Assembly: GCF_002939305.1 (NCBI RefSeq)
Contig: NZ_MVDI01000002.1
Coordinates: 186,001-250,000 of the forward strand
Reading direction: 5' to 3'
Source of the DNA: Chroococcidiopsis sp. TS-821
GTDB lineage: Bacteria; Cyanobacteriota; Cyanobacteriia; Cyanobacteriales; Chroococcidiopsidaceae
DNA: 64,000 bases
The notes beneath the pieces were generated by a model. It made no database searches and was not told where the DNA came from. It saw only the letters and a list, made by a program, of their open reading frames with translations. How positions within the stretch are numbered: the first letter of the stretch is position 1; every line of letters starts with the position of its first letter. Below, one piece after another: positions 1 to 9,112 of this stretch. Made by a program: the position numbers and the translations under genes.

Positions 1-144
1 GGTCGCTTTATTTTAGTCAATGCCTAAAATTTATGCGATGTACGTACTATACATTTAGTCAGAAAATAAATCAGTCTCCGCATCGTCTAAAGTTTGTTAA
101 TCTAGCAGCATGATTCGCTCGCGTTTTCATTGAGGAGATGGCTT

Positions 145-576
145 GTGAAGCAGTTAAACACCCACATTGAAATTAATGCTGCGGCTAGCAAGGTTTGGAA
201 AATCTTGACTGACTTTGATAGTTATCCACAATGGAACCCGTTTATTCGCTTTGTGCGCGGTGAGGTGAAAAAAGGGGCGCGGCTAGAAGTACAACTGCAA
301 CCACCAGGGGGAAACCCGATGACATTTCGCCCCACAGTTTTGGTTGCTGAACCTGAACGAGAATTGCGTTGGTTAGGGCGGTTGCTTTTACCAGGAATTT
401 TTGATGGCGAACATTGTTTTCAAATTGAGTCGCGAGACCGCGATCGCATTCGATTTATCCACAGCGAAGTTTTCTCAGGGTTACTCGTTCCCTTTTTAGC
501 AAACAGCTTAGACACGAAAACTAAAAGTGGTTTTGAAAAGATGAATCAAGCACTCAAAGCCCGCGCAGAAAGTTGA
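145..576 (+). CDS. SRPBCC (START-like) domain protein
   Basis: Small single-domain protein of 143 aa with the look of the SRPBCC/polyketide-cyclase fold: an early strand ending in a Trp-Lys-Ile stretch, a SYPQWNPF segment near residue 30 that is characteristic of the family, and a C-terminal helix with a KSGFEKMNQALK pattern. These proteins bind hydrophobic ligands; the ligand here is unknown. The GTG start at 145 is preferred over a TTG at 130 because GAGGAG at 132-137 sits 7 nt upstream. It stands alone, with the neighbouring genes on the opposite strand. Confidence 0.8.
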   Translation: MKQLNTHIEINAAASKVWKILTDFDSYPQWNPFIRFVRGEVKKGARLEVQLQPPGGNPMTFRPTVLVAEPERELRWLGRLLLPGIFDGEHCFQIESRDRDRIRFIHSEVFSGLLVPFLANSLDTKTKSGFEKMNQALKARAES

Positions 577-600
577 TTTTGCTACGCTACCAACGTTGCG

Positions 601-1076
601 TTAATCTCGTCGCAGCGTGAGTGACTCTGCGCTTTTGCTGACGACTTTAAACCCGAAACGCTCATAAAGCCGCAACGCCGGATTGTTGACTGAGACACTC
701 AGCGAAATTGATGATTGTCCGCAATTGGAGCTAAATAAGTGAGTCAGCAGTTGGTGCCTACACCTTGACCGCGATATTCAGGATATACAGCAATGCTCAG
801 TTCAGGCGTGCCATCATCTACATAACCATAACCTTTACGATTGCCTACGAGTAAGCGCAACCACACCGCGCCGATCGGTTGTTTTGTTATCGCATCGCTA
901 GCGAGACCACAATCGCCTTCACGTCCCCAACCTCGAACATAACAAGCTTCTGGGAGGCTAACGACATCGCGCGGTGGCGCAGATTGCCCTTTGGGGATGT
1001 AAAGTGCCTGATACAACATTTCCCACAAAAACGGCTCATCTTCAATCATCAGCGGTCGAATAATGCAGTTCATCAC
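601..1076 (-). pseudogene. GNAT acetyltransferase, broken by a frameshift
   Basis: The first 110 codons (1076 to 744) encode the N-terminal two thirds of a GNAT N-acetyltransferase, ending in the acetyl-CoA loop YRGQGVGT and then an early TGA at 744-746. Shifting by one base at about 747-756 restores the expected sequence: LLTHLF directly after the loop, then a VNNPALRLYERFGF motif that is the classic last part of the fold, ending at a TAA at 601-603. A single missing base explains everything. Either the gene has just been lost or the assembly has a one-base error. It lies 15 bp downstream of the small gene at 1092-1316, at the end of the lpdA-trpC run. Confidence 0.85.
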
Positions 1077-1091
1077 CCTTCGTTTTTTCTT

Positions 1092-1316
1092 TTATTGATG
1101 ATTCAGTGACCACCGCGATTCAATTGCAATTTGTGACTGCTGACAACTTTCTTCTAGCTGTTTCTGTTGCGCGGCGGCTTTACGCAGGGTAACGATCAGC
1201 TGATTCACTTGTTCGCGCAAAGTTGGATTTTGACTTGTTGCGGATAGTGTCTGTTGTTCTAATAGCTGCAACAAAAGTTCGTAGTGAATGGGGGAAGGAA
1301 GGGGAATTGTTTGCAT
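1092..1316 (-). CDS. small conserved cyanobacterial protein (DUF5340-like)
   Basis: A 74 aa, Gln- and Leu-rich, probably all-helical protein. The segment HYELLLQLLEQQTL followed by REQVNQLIVTLRKA recalls a cyanobacterial family of unknown function that I believe is DUF5340; that assignment is from memory. It starts 22 bp after the trpC stop on the same strand, so it is probably cotranscribed with trpC. No catalytic motif, membrane segment or signal peptide is visible. Function unknown. Confidence 0.65.
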   Translation of the reverse strand: MQTIPLPSPIHYELLLQLLEQQTLSATSQNPTLREQVNQLIVTLRKAAAQQKQLEESCQQSQIAIESRWSLNHQ

Positions 1317-1337
1317 GAAGAAGTTGATTTTGTCAGC

Positions 1338-2225
1338 TTACTGAGTTGTGAATAAAGCCGCGATCGCCGCTTGCGGATCGCTTTGCTTGACCAAAGATTC
1401 GCCAATGAGTACCGCTGCTGCGCCTGCACGAGCGACAACTTGTAGATCTGCGGGTGTATGCAATCCTGACTCGCTGACGACTAAGATATTCCGCGATCGC
1501 AACTCTTCACCGCGTGCTTCTAGTAACGCGCAAGTTGTCTGTAAATCTACGGTAAAATCTTCTAAGTTGCGATTATTTATACCAACTAATTGTACGCCAT
1601 CAATTGCCAAAACGCGGTCAAGTTCCTGTAGGGTGTGAACTTCAACTAAAACTGCCATTTTTAAAGCAGTTGCAATTTTGACAAAGTATTGTAAATCCTG
1701 GTCGCTCAGAATTGCAGCAATCAACAGCACCGCATCCGCACCGCGAATTCGCGCCATGTACATTTGATACGGGTAGATAATGAAGTCTTTGCACAAAAGT
1801 GGTAGATCTACTGCACCACGAATCAAGGCAAGATTATTAAAACTGCCTTGAAAGAACTTTTCATCCGTCAGTACCGAAAGACAGCTAGCACCACCTTGCG
1901 CATACGATTGCGCGATCGCTACAGGGTCAAAATCTTCGCGAAAGACCCCCTTGCTTGGTGAAGCTTTTTTTACCTCGGCAATAAGTGCAGGGGTTGTTTT
2001 TCCTTGACGCAACGCACTCATAAAATCACGCGTTGGTGGCGCAGCAAGGGCTTTACGCTGAAGTTCGACTAAAGGGAGTTTTTCCCGCATTTGATCGACT
2101 TCAGTTTCTTTATGCCAGACAATTTTTTCTAAGATATTTTGTGGCTCAGCATCAGGCAGTGCAACCTGATAGCGCAAGTTGCGGATGTCTACAGATGGAT
2201 TTGGTGGACGACGGCGAATTTGCAT
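1338..2225 (-). CDS. trpC: indole-3-glycerol phosphate synthase
   Basis: Catalyses ring closure of carboxyphenylaminodeoxyribulose phosphate to indole-3-glycerol phosphate in tryptophan synthesis. The TIM-barrel signature is complete: [11 protein letters not shown] with the catalytic lysines near residue 90, LCKDF, VEVH, GINNRNL and the phosphate-binding SESG...VLIGESL at the end. The ATG at 2225 ([11 protein letters not shown]) is the best start, giving 295 aa. The frame stays open to 2285, but that extra stretch is made of short tandem repeats and would encode an unlikely leader. The N-terminal extension of about 30 residues before the barrel is usual in cyanobacteria. It lies directly downstream of lpdA, a common cyanobacterial pairing. 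Confidence 0.95.
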   Translation of the reverse strand: MQIRRRPPNPSVDIRNLRYQVALPDAEPQNILEKIVWHKETEVDQMREKLPLVELQRKALAAPPTRDFMSALRQGKTTPALIAEVKKASPSKGVFREDFDPVAIAQSYAQGGASCLSVLTDEKFFQGSFNNLALIRGAVDLPLLCKDFIIYPYQMYMARIRGADAVLLIAAILSDQDLQYFVKIATALKMAVLVEVHTLQELDRVLAIDGVQLVGINNRNLEDFTVDLQTTCALLEARGEELRSRNILVVSESGLHTPADLQVVARAGAAAVLIGESLVKQSDPQAAIAALFTTQ

Positions 2226-2300
2226 ATTGGGGAATGGGGAATGGGAAATGGGTAATGGGTAATAGATATTTTTGCTGATGACCAATTACCAATTACCGAT
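2226..2300. repeat. short tandemly repeated heptamer-like sequence (STRR)
   Basis: The lpdA-trpC gap is filled by degenerate short repeats: GGGGAAT/GGGAAAT/GGGTAAT units at 2228-2264, then the opposite-sense ATTACCA units at 2283-2296. The two halves are roughly inverted copies (GGTAAT against ATTACC), so the transcript could fold. Similar ATTACC units recur at 33160-33190, 34947-34962 and 57001-57031. Such repeats are common between cyanobacterial genes. Confidence 0.7.
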
Positions 2301-2311
2301 TAGCACTTTAC

Positions 2312-3742
2312 TTAAGCGATCGCGCGTTTATAGGCTTCATCCAGCACTTCTGAAAGTGTGGGGTGGGCGTGGACGAGATGCGCCAAAGAATGGACAGATT
2401 GACGATTGGCGATCGCGGCGGAGGCTTCGTGAATTAAATCTGAGGCGTGCATTCCGATAATGTGAACTCCGAGGACTTCCCCAGTGTCTTTACGATACAC
2501 GACCTTTGCGATACCGTCAGCTTCGCCTTCCGCGAGAGCTTTAGAATTACCTTTAAAGTACGTGCGGACTGCACCCACTTCAAATCCTTGTTCTTTACCC
2601 ATGTCTTTCGCCGCAGTTTCGGTCATTCCTACATAGCTAATTTCAGGGTGCGTAAACGCAGCGGCGGGGATACTGCGATAGTCGATTTCTTTGTGACGCC
2701 CGCAGATATTTTCAACAGCAACGATACCTTGTGCAGAAGCCGCGTGCGCTAACATCATTTTGCCGTTCGCGTCGCCAATCGCCCACAGATGCGGTACAGG
2801 TTCACCCGCAGATAAAACTGCCATGCGATCGTCTACAGGAATAAAATTGCGGCGGTCAAGTTCGACGCCCACCGAATCTAAACCGAGGTTTTGCGTCACT
2901 GGGATGCGTCCCGTAGCAACCAAGCAAGCGTCTACTTCAATGACATCCACATCTTCTTTCGTTTTGAAGTCTGCAAGTTCAATAACTACAGGAGAACCAG
3001 GAATCACGCGCTTTGCATAAATTCCCACATACGTTTCGATATCGCGCGGTGTAATTAATATCCGCTCAGCGAGTTTGGCAATATCGCGGTCAAAGCCTGG
3101 CATAAGTTGGTCTAGGGCTTCAATCATTGTAATTTCACACCCCAGCGCCGAGTACACATCAGAAAATTCTAGCCCAATATAGCCGCTACCAATAATTGCT
3201 ACCCAGTCGGGAAGCGATTCTAACTTGACGCCTTGGTCGCTTGTGAATACTGTTTTACCGTCTACTTCAATTCCTGGTGGAACAAACGGGACAGAACCAG
3301 GCGAAAGAATAATATCTTTGGCTGTAACGGTTTTTTCTCCGTTGTCGGTAGCGATTGTGACTTTTTGCTGTCCTGCGACTTTACCCCAACCGCGGATAAT
3401 ATCAACACCCAGACGCTTGAGGCTATTTGTCAAGTCACCCTGAATTTTGCTAACTAAGTTATTCGCGTGAGCGGCGATCGCTGCACGGTCAAACGTCACA
3501 TCCCCAACATGAATTCCTAAAGCTTTGAGATGATGCGCATTGCGTAATTCTCGCACGCGACCAGCAGCAGCCAGTAGTGCTTTTGAGGGGATACAACCCC
3601 GATTGACACAGGTTCCACCCATATCCGCTGCTTCGACAATGGCGGTTTTCAATCCACAGCTGACTGCGTGTAAAGCCGCACCGTGTCCGCCGACTCCAGC
3701 GCCAATAATGACTAAATCGTAATCAAATGCTTCCTGACTCAC
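2312..3742 (-). CDS. lpdA: dihydrolipoyl dehydrogenase (E3)
   Basis: FAD-dependent E3 component that reoxidises lipoamide of pyruvate dehydrogenase and glycine decarboxylase, reducing NAD+. Visible are the N-terminal FAD-binding GAGVGG (residues 14-19), the redox-active disulfide GGTCVNRGC (Cys45 and Cys50), a second dinucleotide fold IGSGYIG, the AIGDANG flavin motif, and the C-terminal HAHPTLSE with the catalytic His-Glu pair. The GTG start at 3742 (MSQEAFDYD) has GAGGAG 7 nt upstream and is preferred over a TTG at 3757; it gives 476 aa, the usual length. First gene of the lpdA-trpC-small gene run. Confidence 0.96.
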   Translation of the reverse strand: MSQEAFDYDLVIIGAGVGGHGAALHAVSCGLKTAIVEAADMGGTCVNRGCIPSKALLAAAGRVRELRNAHHLKALGIHVGDVTFDRAAIAAHANNLVSKIQGDLTNSLKRLGVDIIRGWGKVAGQQKVTIATDNGEKTVTAKDIILSPGSVPFVPPGIEVDGKTVFTSDQGVKLESLPDWVAIIGSGYIGLEFSDVYSALGCEITMIEALDQLMPGFDRDIAKLAERILITPRDIETYVGIYAKRVIPGSPVVIELADFKTKEDVDVIEVDACLVATGRIPVTQNLGLDSVGVELDRRNFIPVDDRMAVLSAGEPVPHLWAIGDANGKMMLAHAASAQGIVAVENICGRHKEIDYRSIPAAAFTHPEISYVGMTETAAKDMGKEQGFEVGAVRTYFKGNSKALAEGEADGIAKVVYRKDTGEVLGVHIIGMHASDLIHEASAAIANRQSVHSLAHLVHAHPTLSEVLDEAYKRAIA

Positions 3743-3824
3743 CGCAGGTCTCCTCAAAGCGCGCGCGTTACTCTAACTTATTCTCAACTCGACTCAGCAA
3801 TCAATGCAAGTCTTTTTTTAGGGT

Positions 3825-3838
3825 TCCCGCAAGCGGGA
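3825..3838. repeat. GC-rich hairpin upstream of lpdA
   Basis: TCCCGC-AA-GCGGGA forms a perfect 6-bp stem preceded by a run of seven T on the plus strand. The T run is on the wrong side for a plus-strand terminator. No gene ends here, so it is listed as a hairpin or dispersed-repeat piece of unknown role between divergent lpdA and the next gene. Confidence 0.4.
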
Positions 3839-3949
3839 GTCTGTAAATCTCAAGGTACTGAATAACGATTTACTAACCTACCACTAACGTATCAGTTGCC
3901 ACGAATAACATATAAGTAAAGCATTAATGTCCCACAGGAGAAGCTATTT

Positions 3950-4453
3950 GTGAATGGAGTATTTAAGGCTCCTTGGGCAGGATCGCTGATAGTGATAGCC
4001 ACCATAACTTCTGCACTACTACTGGGAATTGTTCTAATTGGCTTGTTAACAGGTCCTCGCAGCGATCTTGCGTGGATAGTTGCCATGGTAATCATTCCTG
4101 TGGCGATTTTATTAACCTCTCTCTTCTTCAGTATTCGCGGTTATGTCATTACAGACAATACCCTTTATATTCAACGCCTTGGTTGGAATACCAAAGTTGA
4201 TTTACAGAATTTGATTACCGCTGAGGTAGACCCGCAAGCAATGCGAAACTCGATCCGCAAGTGGGGAAATGGTGGTTTATTTAGTTTTTCTGGAAAGTTC
4301 TACAACCGCAGATTAGGAAATTATGAAGCTTATGCCACTGATCTGAGTAAAGCCGTCATTCTCAAGTTGCGCGATCGCACAGTTGTTGTTACGCCAGACG
4401 ATCCAGAAAAATTTGCTCATCAAGTCCTAGCAGCATTTGATTCATCGTCGTAA
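3950..4453 (+). CDS. membrane protein with PH-like domain
   Basis: A 167 aa protein with two hydrophobic segments (about residues 10-33 and 41-61) followed by a soluble part whose pattern, SIRGYVITDNTLYIQRLGW...TKVDLQNLITAEVD, matches bacterial PH-like domains: a strand pair, then a line converting a 'display' strand into a local conformation-dependent loop. The late VILKLRDRTVVVTPDDPEKF is the usual last strand and helix. GTG start at 3950 has AGGAG about 10 nt upstream. Members are small membrane proteins of unknown function. It is transcribed divergently from lpdA. Confidence 0.75.
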   Translation: MNGVFKAPWAGSLIVIATITSALLLGIVLIGLLTGPRSDLAWIVAMVIIPVAILLTSLFFSIRGYVITDNTLYIQRLGWNTKVDLQNLITAEVDPQAMRNSIRKWGNGGLFSFSGKFYNRRLGNYEAYATDLSKAVILKLRDRTVVVTPDDPEKFAHQVLAAFDSSS

Positions 4454-4804
4454 TCTTTTCTGGAATAAACAATTTTGCCTCACTCAACTCCTATCCTTTA
4501 ACTTCAATCTAAAAATCAACTTCAAAAACTGAATATACATTGATATTCCAAATTCTTTAACACCGTTTACCCAAATACGGTCAAATTCAAACTCCACAAA
4601 CATATTATAAAAAATATTTCAGGTATTTTATTGCCAATACTGGATGGTTTAAACTCGATAAATAAGAGAGCAAAATAGCAAACTATTCTCAGGAAAAATT
4701 AGGGAAAATACGATAAAAAAGTGCAAGAAACCGTTCGATTTTTATTCTTGAGTTAGCATTCAATAAAAGATAATAGATATAGGTGAAAAAATTCATGCGA
4801 TCAA
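4454..4804. other. AT-rich gene-free stretch
   Basis: About 350 bp, strongly AT-rich, between the PH-like gene and the RemA-like gene, both on the plus strand. No ORF with a ribosome binding site is seen. It probably holds the promoter of the downstream gene; no -35/-10 pair stands out. Confidence 0.5.
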
Positions 4805-5161
4805 ATGAGAATACAAACATCAGCACTAGTGCATCTTGGTTTTGGCAAATATGTGCGTTCAGATCAAGTAACAGCGGTTATCCCTATCGAGGAAGATCGC
4901 GGTCCTGGGCGACGGACGTTTATACACCTCCAAGGACAAACAGATCCGATTGTTGCTTCTCGCGCTGAAGACTCAATAGTTCGTGACTTAGTGCAAGAAC
5001 CACGTGAGGTGACTCAATCACGCCAACAGCAGGAGATTTTACACGATTTACTTATGGATTTGAGTAATGTCAATCCAACGATCCGTAGAATTGTGCGCGA
5101 TGAGGGTGGACTTGATTTAGAACGCCTCGAGCAGCGAATTCGTGAAGTTGTAGAAGAATAA
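4805..5161 (+). CDS. RemA-like (DUF370-type) protein with C-terminal extension
   Basis: 118 aa. The first ~60 residues fit the RemA/DUF370 pattern: VHLGFGKYVRSDQVTAVIPIE matches the IGYGN-V-A-RVIAIV core, followed by RRTFIHLQGQTDPIVAS where RemA has its second strand and VILSA segment. In Bacillus RemA is a DNA-binding regulator of matrix genes; whether this protein binds DNA is an inference. The last 45 residues (helical, Gln/Arg/Glu-rich) extend beyond the usual 80-90 aa family length. The start codon has no strong ribosome site. A hairpin terminator follows at once. Confidence 0.65.
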   Translation: MRIQTSALVHLGFGKYVRSDQVTAVIPIEEDRGPGRRTFIHLQGQTDPIVASRAEDSIVRDLVQEPREVTQSRQQQEILHDLLMDLSNVNPTIRRIVRDEGGLDLERLEQRIREVVEE

Positions 5162-5467
5162 GTACTATAAGGGGTGCTATGAGCATCCCTTTAAAGCTAA
5201 GAGCTAAGTAGAAATGTATAAGTTTGTTAAGAAAATTTTGCTTGCTTTGATAGCTTAGTTTATAGATCAAGCGAAAACTATAAAGTAACTGCTGCTTTGT
5301 GATGGCGATGAGTCGTGTTTGACTCATCAATTGACAACAATGTTATTTTCTGAATAAAAAACTTAAAATAATTTCAACACATTTTTATAATTGTTTACCG
5401 TAGACAGTTCGTTTACAGACGATAATTTAAAGCATATAGGCGGTGCTTGAAAATGGAGTAAGTAACG
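5162..5467. other. intergenic region with two hairpins
   Basis: About 306 bp between the RemA-like gene and a 66 aa gene. It contains the terminator at 5169-5192 and a second perfect 8-bp stem, GATGAGTC with loop GTGTTT and GACTCATC, at 5307-5328. The second hairpin has no T tract, so it may be a leader element or operator for the next gene. The rest is AT-rich. Confidence 0.5.
5169..5192 (+). terminator. hairpin terminator after RemA-like gene
   Basis: AAGGGGTGCT pairs with AGCATCCCTT around an ATG loop: a 10-bp stem with one G-T pair, starting 8 nt after the stop codon. The T tail is short, so termination may be partial. Confidence 0.6.
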
Positions 5468-5668
5468 ATGCCTAATCACTATTCAATCTTAGATGACGAA
5501 AATCGAGTCTACGGAGAATGGCACGGACATCTGCACTATACATTGATGTATCAAAGTAGAGAAAAAGCAGAAACAGTAGCAAGAGAACATCACATCTTAG
5601 GATACAAAATTGTTCCATCAGAAGCAGCAGTAAGATACTCGGAAAGTAGATACTCTGAACATAAGTAA
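5468..5668 (+). CDS. small hypothetical protein
   Basis: 66 aa, His/Tyr-rich and hydrophilic (HYSILDDENRVYGEWHGHLHY at the front, a repeated RYSESRYSE near the end). No domain recognised. It is believed to be real because GGAG sits 8 nt before the ATG, the codons are ordinary and a strong terminator follows 7 nt after the stop. Confidence 0.6.
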   Translation: MPNHYSILDDENRVYGEWHGHLHYTLMYQSREKAETVAREHHILGYKIVPSEAAVRYSESRYSEHK

Positions 5669-5674
5669 AACGAT

Positions 5675-5706
5675 AAAGAAGGGAGTACAAATTCCCTTCT
5701 TTTAGT
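5675..5706 (+). terminator. rho-independent terminator
   Basis: Perfect 10-bp stem AAAGAAGGGA / TCCCTTCTTT with an 8-nt loop (5685-5692), running into TTTTAG. It ends the 66 aa gene. Confidence 0.8.
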
Positions 5707-5923
5707 TATTAAAAAATTAATTATTTTAGCGCGATCGCCTTATCTAACTGTTTTTATTTGTACGCATTTTTTTTACTGCCACACTTCAATTAAGATACTT
5801 CCTCTGAACATCAAGATTAATTATTAAGTTTTGCAAATAACTTGTGTAAGATCCCCAAACTGCTTTGAAGAAGAAATGAAGCACAACTTCACTTATCAAA
5901 AAAAGCAGCCTTGGAGACAGAGA

Positions 5924-6490
5924 ATGGAAGCAAAGAAGGTGTTAGAAGTAAGAGAAATTAAGCTAGCTATTTTAGAAAGTTTTCCTCCACAACTTTCCAT
6001 TACAGCAACTGGAATTGTTCCCACGCAGGGCTGGAAAAATGCTGAACTCATTCCTTACATTTATATCCAGCCACCGATAGATGGTATTTATGAATTTGAT
6101 TTTGTCGCTGAACCGCCAAAAGGAATTGTCGCACCAGCACTTGCGTCAATAAAGGCAAATTTTCGTCTGGAAACGATTCCTAACCTGAGAGGAGTAAAAG
6201 TTTATGCTTCCAGTAATTCTCAAATTGCGCTTTTAGAAGCTAGCGGTAAAGAAAGGACAATTTGCGTTAAAGGAGTTCTCACCGATGAGGGTGTAGAATG
6301 CCAAACACTCCGCGCTGCTGACGGCGAACTTTACACACTTGTGGGCAATCTCAAGGAATTTAAAATAGGTGATGAAGTCTATGTAGCTGGTACAGTTGCT
6401 GAATTTTCGTTTTGCTTGCAGGGAATTACAATTGTTGTGAATTGGATTAGCAAAAGTGCGCCAAAGTGTTCGCTAGCTGTAGGTGTATAG
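5924..6490 (+). CDS. hypothetical protein, all-beta, function unknown
   Basis: 188 aa from the ATG at 5924, which has GGAG 7 nt upstream; the frame is open further back (ATG at 5876, TTG at 5831) without a better ribosome site. The protein is strand-rich with no signal peptide. The last third (VKGVLTDEGVECQTLRAADGE, then a GDEVYVAGTVAE segment and FCLQG) has the look of a small OB-like barrel, as in nucleic-acid or ligand binders. The first part resembles an IgG-like protease-inhibitor fold seen in small cyanobacterial proteins; that is a guess. Not otherwise recognised. Confidence 0.6.
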   Translation: MEAKKVLEVREIKLAILESFPPQLSITATGIVPTQGWKNAELIPYIYIQPPIDGIYEFDFVAEPPKGIVAPALASIKANFRLETIPNLRGVKVYASSNSQIALLEASGKERTICVKGVLTDEGVECQTLRAADGELYTLVGNLKEFKIGDEVYVAGTVAEFSFCLQGITIVVNWISKSAPKCSLAVGV

Positions 6491-6520
6491 TAAAGGTTGA
6501 CAAACGCCCTACGACTGAAG

Positions 6521-6550
6521 AAGTCCACGCAGGTGGACTTTGTTTTTTTA
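6521..6550 (+). terminator. strong rho-independent terminator, part of a dispersed repeat
   Basis: AAGTCCAC-GCAG-GTGGACTT is a perfect 8-bp stem followed by TGTTTTTTT. It ends the gene at 5924-6490. The same hairpin core and the adjoining CGACTGAAG recur in altered form at 8173-8262, so this terminator has probably been built from a dispersed repeat. Confidence 0.85.
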
Positions 6551-6635
6551 GCGGTGAATTTATTCGCTTAAATTTTAAAGCAATTGTCTAGTATTACCCT
6601 GATAATAGATAGAGTTTAGTTTCAGAGTGAATCCT

Positions 6636-8111
6636 ATGAGTTGCGCTGTTCTCCAAAACTACATTAATGGCGAATGGTGTGACTCCACTGCTACTGAATA
6701 TTTGGATGTAACTAATCCAGCAACAGCAGAAATACTTGCTAAAGTTCCACTCGGAACAGCAACCGACGTAGATCGAGCAGCAACAGCCGCGATCGCAGCA
6801 TTTACCACCTGGCGGCGCACTCCAGCGGGGGAACGAGTACAGTATTTATTTAAACTTAAAACGCTACTAGAAGAGAACTTTGCTGACTTAGCCACGACGA
6901 TTACACAAGAGTGCGGCAAAACTTTGGCAGAATCAAAAGGCGAATTGCAACGGGCGATCGAAAATGTGGAAGTTGCTTGTGGAATTCCGATTTTAATGCA
7001 AGGCTACAACTCAGAAGATATCGCCAAAGGCATTGATGAAATCTTAATTCGACAACCTGTAGGTGTTGCAGCAGTTATTGCGCCGTTCAACTTTCCAGGG
7101 ATGATTCCGTTTTGGTTTATGCCGTATGCGATCGCCTGCGGTAACACATATATTATTAAACCCTCTGAGAAAGTACCGCTGACAATGCAAAAAGTGATGC
7201 AGCTTTTGGCACAAACAGGAATACCCAAAGGTGTTGTCAATCTTGTTAACGGTGCGAAAGAAGTTGTCGATGCGATTCTCGATCATCCTGCGATTCGGGC
7301 AATTAGCTTTGTCGGTTCGACTTTGGTAGCGCGTTATGTTTACAGTCGGGCGACAGCAAATGGTAAACGCGCGCAGTGTCAGGGTGGGGCAAAAAATCCA
7401 GTGATTGTGCTACCGGATGCAGATATGGAGATGACAACTCGCATTGTTGCAGATAGCGCCTTCGGTTGCGCTGGACAACGTTGCTTAGCAGCTTCGCTGG
7501 CGATTACTGTTGGAAAAGCACGTCAAACTTTTACTGAGGCGATCGCTGATGCGGCGTCTACTCGCGTTGTTGGTTACGGGTTAGACGATAAAGTTCAAAT
7601 GGGACCTGTGATTACAGCAGAAAGTCGAGCGAGAATTGAGCAATTAATACAGCAGGGAATCGCTGAAGGTGCAACGCCGCTTGTTGATGGTAGACAAGCA
7701 AAAATTGCTGATTATCCTCAAGGTTATTTTATTCGACCGACGCTACTCCAAAATATCGAACCTACAAGTACAATTGCTCAAACGGAGGTTTTTGGTCCTG
7801 TACTCGGTTTAATTCATCTCGATACAGTTGATGACGCGATCGCCTTTGTTAATAGCGGTCAATACGGTAATATGGCGTGCTTATTTACCTCTAGTGGCGC
7901 TGCTGCACGCAAATTCCGCTACGAAGCGGAAGTGGGTAACATTGGTATCAACATTGGCGTTGCTGCACCGATGGCTTTCTTTCCCTTTAGCGGCTGGAAA
8001 GAAAGTTTCTTTGGCGATTTGCACGGACAAGGACATCACGCCGTTGAATTCTTTACCCAAACGAAAGTTGTGGTCGAACGCTGGTTCCAAGATTGGTCAA
8101 GACAATTTTAG
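6636..8111 (+). CDS. mmsA: CoA-acylating methylmalonate-semialdehyde dehydrogenase
   Basis: Aldehyde dehydrogenase of the MmsA subfamily, which oxidises (methyl)malonate semialdehyde to propionyl/acetyl-CoA with NAD+ and CoA in valine, pyrimidine or inositol breakdown. Family marks are NYINGEW at the start, the Rossmann segment [23 protein letters not shown], the catalytic cysteine in [12 protein letters not shown] (about residue 283) and the late [17 protein letters not shown]. About 490 aa, normal length. ATG at 6636 is chosen; an in-frame GTG at 6627 is possible. No other catabolic genes are adjacent, so its substrate here is open. Confidence 0.93.
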   Translation: MSCAVLQNYINGEWCDSTATEYLDVTNPATAEILAKVPLGTATDVDRAATAAIAAFTTWRRTPAGERVQYLFKLKTLLEENFADLATTITQECGKTLAESKGELQRAIENVEVACGIPILMQGYNSEDIAKGIDEILIRQPVGVAAVIAPFNFPGMIPFWFMPYAIACGNTYIIKPSEKVPLTMQKVMQLLAQTGIPKGVVNLVNGAKEVVDAILDHPAIRAISFVGSTLVARYVYSRATANGKRAQCQGGAKNPVIVLPDADMEMTTRIVADSAFGCAGQRCLAASLAITVGKARQTFTEAIADAASTRVVGYGLDDKVQMGPVITAESRARIEQLIQQGIAEGATPLVDGRQAKIADYPQGYFIRPTLLQNIEPTSTIAQTEVFGPVLGLIHLDTVDDAIAFVNSGQYGNMACLFTSSGAAARKFRYEAEVGNIGINIGVAAPMAFFPFSGWKESFFGDLHGQGHHAVEFFTQTKVVVERWFQDWSRQF

Positions 8112-8112
8112 C

Positions 8113-8265
8113 TTGTCTTCTCTAAAGCTTACATATAAATGCCTGGCGAATGAATTCGCGGCTAATATACAAAGTCCACTTACGTGGACTACACATAAAT
8201 CTTAAACTCTTGAGTGTGCCTACGTACACTTGGCTTATGTAGCCCCGACTTCATTCGGAGACATC
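8113..8265. repeat. dispersed palindromic repeat between convergent genes
   Basis: Made of several inverted repeats in a row: GCGAAT-GA-ATTCGC (8146-8159), AGTCCAC-TTAC-GTGGACT (8173-8190), GTGT...ACAC near 8214, and CGACTTCATTCGG near 8250. The second hairpin matches the terminator at 6521-6540. It sits between the ends of mmsA (plus) and the DUF1499 gene (minus), whose last codons it touches, so it may end transcription from both sides. Confidence 0.75.
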
Positions 8266-8772
8266 CATGAATTTAGTCCTGATAGTTTCAACTCGACGCC
8301 GATTAACTCCCAAGTCGCCCTCACCTAACCGCGAAGCTGAACGAACGTGGATCGCTTTGGCATCTTTGTCAAGCAAAAATTCGACATCATCAACAAATCC
8401 GACAACGGGAATTGTAAATTCGCTATAAATGTAATTTTCGGTTTGGGCGATCGCTTTGGCACGGCGAAAAGATTGCAGCACTGTTTTGAGGTGCGCCATT
8501 GCTTCTTGGTCAGTTGAATTGTAAGTTAGAGGAGCAATTTGATGCACTGCATCTTGGCTTTGACTGCTGACACAATTAGGGGTAGTCGGACACGGTGCTA
8601 ATTGACCAGCATGAACTCCAAGGTTATTCGGTCGCGTTCCGGCAAATAGCTGCGGTTCTCCAGAAAAGGTGATTTTAGTTCCTAATGCACAAAAAGTGAC
8701 GAACACTAATGCGATGAAGGTAAGAAGAACTCGTTGGAATACAGAATTTGATTTCGTCTCAACTGTGGACAT
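8251..8772 (-). CDS. DUF1499 domain protein, membrane anchored
   Basis: 173 aa from the ATG at 8772; an upstream in-frame GTG lies inside a HIP1 octamer and is less likely. One N-terminal hydrophobic helix (about residues 15-36) anchors or exports the protein. The body shows the DUF1499 pattern: LAPCPTTPNCVSSQ near residue 65, then FTIPVVGFVDDVEFLLD and IHVRSASRLGEGDLGVNRRRVE, all typical. The conserved cysteines of CPTTPNC are present. Family function is unknown. The 3' end overlaps the dispersed repeat. Confidence 0.88.
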   Translation of the reverse strand: MSTVETKSNSVFQRVLLTFIALVFVTFCALGTKITFSGEPQLFAGTRPNNLGVHAGQLAPCPTTPNCVSSQSQDAVHQIAPLTYNSTDQEAMAHLKTVLQSFRRAKAIAQTENYIYSEFTIPVVGFVDDVEFLLDKDAKAIHVRSASRLGEGDLGVNRRRVETIRTKFMDVSE

Positions 8773-8892
8773 GATTTTAAAGCGCGATCGCACTTAGCAG
8801 TTAATACAAAGACGATTGTACTGTCTTGTACTGCTGTACCTAACCGCATCCTTAGTATCCTAGCGAGTAGATTTTAAATATTTATTGACAAT

Positions 8893-9111
8893 ATGCCTTT
8901 AACTCACTTAGTTTTTTTAACGCTTGGTATGGGACTCGTCTGGGTAAGTGTAAAAGTCAAAAACGATGTTTATCGCTTGGCAATAGCAATTTCTGGTGCC
9001 ATCTCGATCGTGTGGGGGTTTGCCCTAACCCCCTTGCAGTTTCAACTACCAATCGAGGCGCTTGTACTGATCTTATTGTTTCCGCTCTGTTTGCGTTGTC
9101 TCAGAGAATAA
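8893..9111 (+). CDS. small membrane protein
   Basis: 72 aa with three hydrophobic stretches (residues about 5-21, 28-45 and 51-66) and few charges. No family recognised. It lies between divergent DUF1499 and convergent DUF1028 genes, with its stop 1 bp from the DUF1028 stop. No strong ribosome site; the hydrophobic pattern is the main support. Confidence 0.55.
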   Translation: MPLTHLVFLTLGMGLVWVSVKVKNDVYRLAIAISGAISIVWGFALTPLQFQLPIEALVLILLFPLCLRCLRE

Positions 9112-9112
9112 A

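Noticed and set aside
2226-2300. Possible CRISPR array from the evenly spaced short repeats
   Set aside because: Units are 7 bp without spacers and no cas gene is near; these are short tandem repeats.
4783-4968. 61-aa frame over the RemA-like start
   Set aside because: Different frame from the RemA-like gene, no similarity; shadow.
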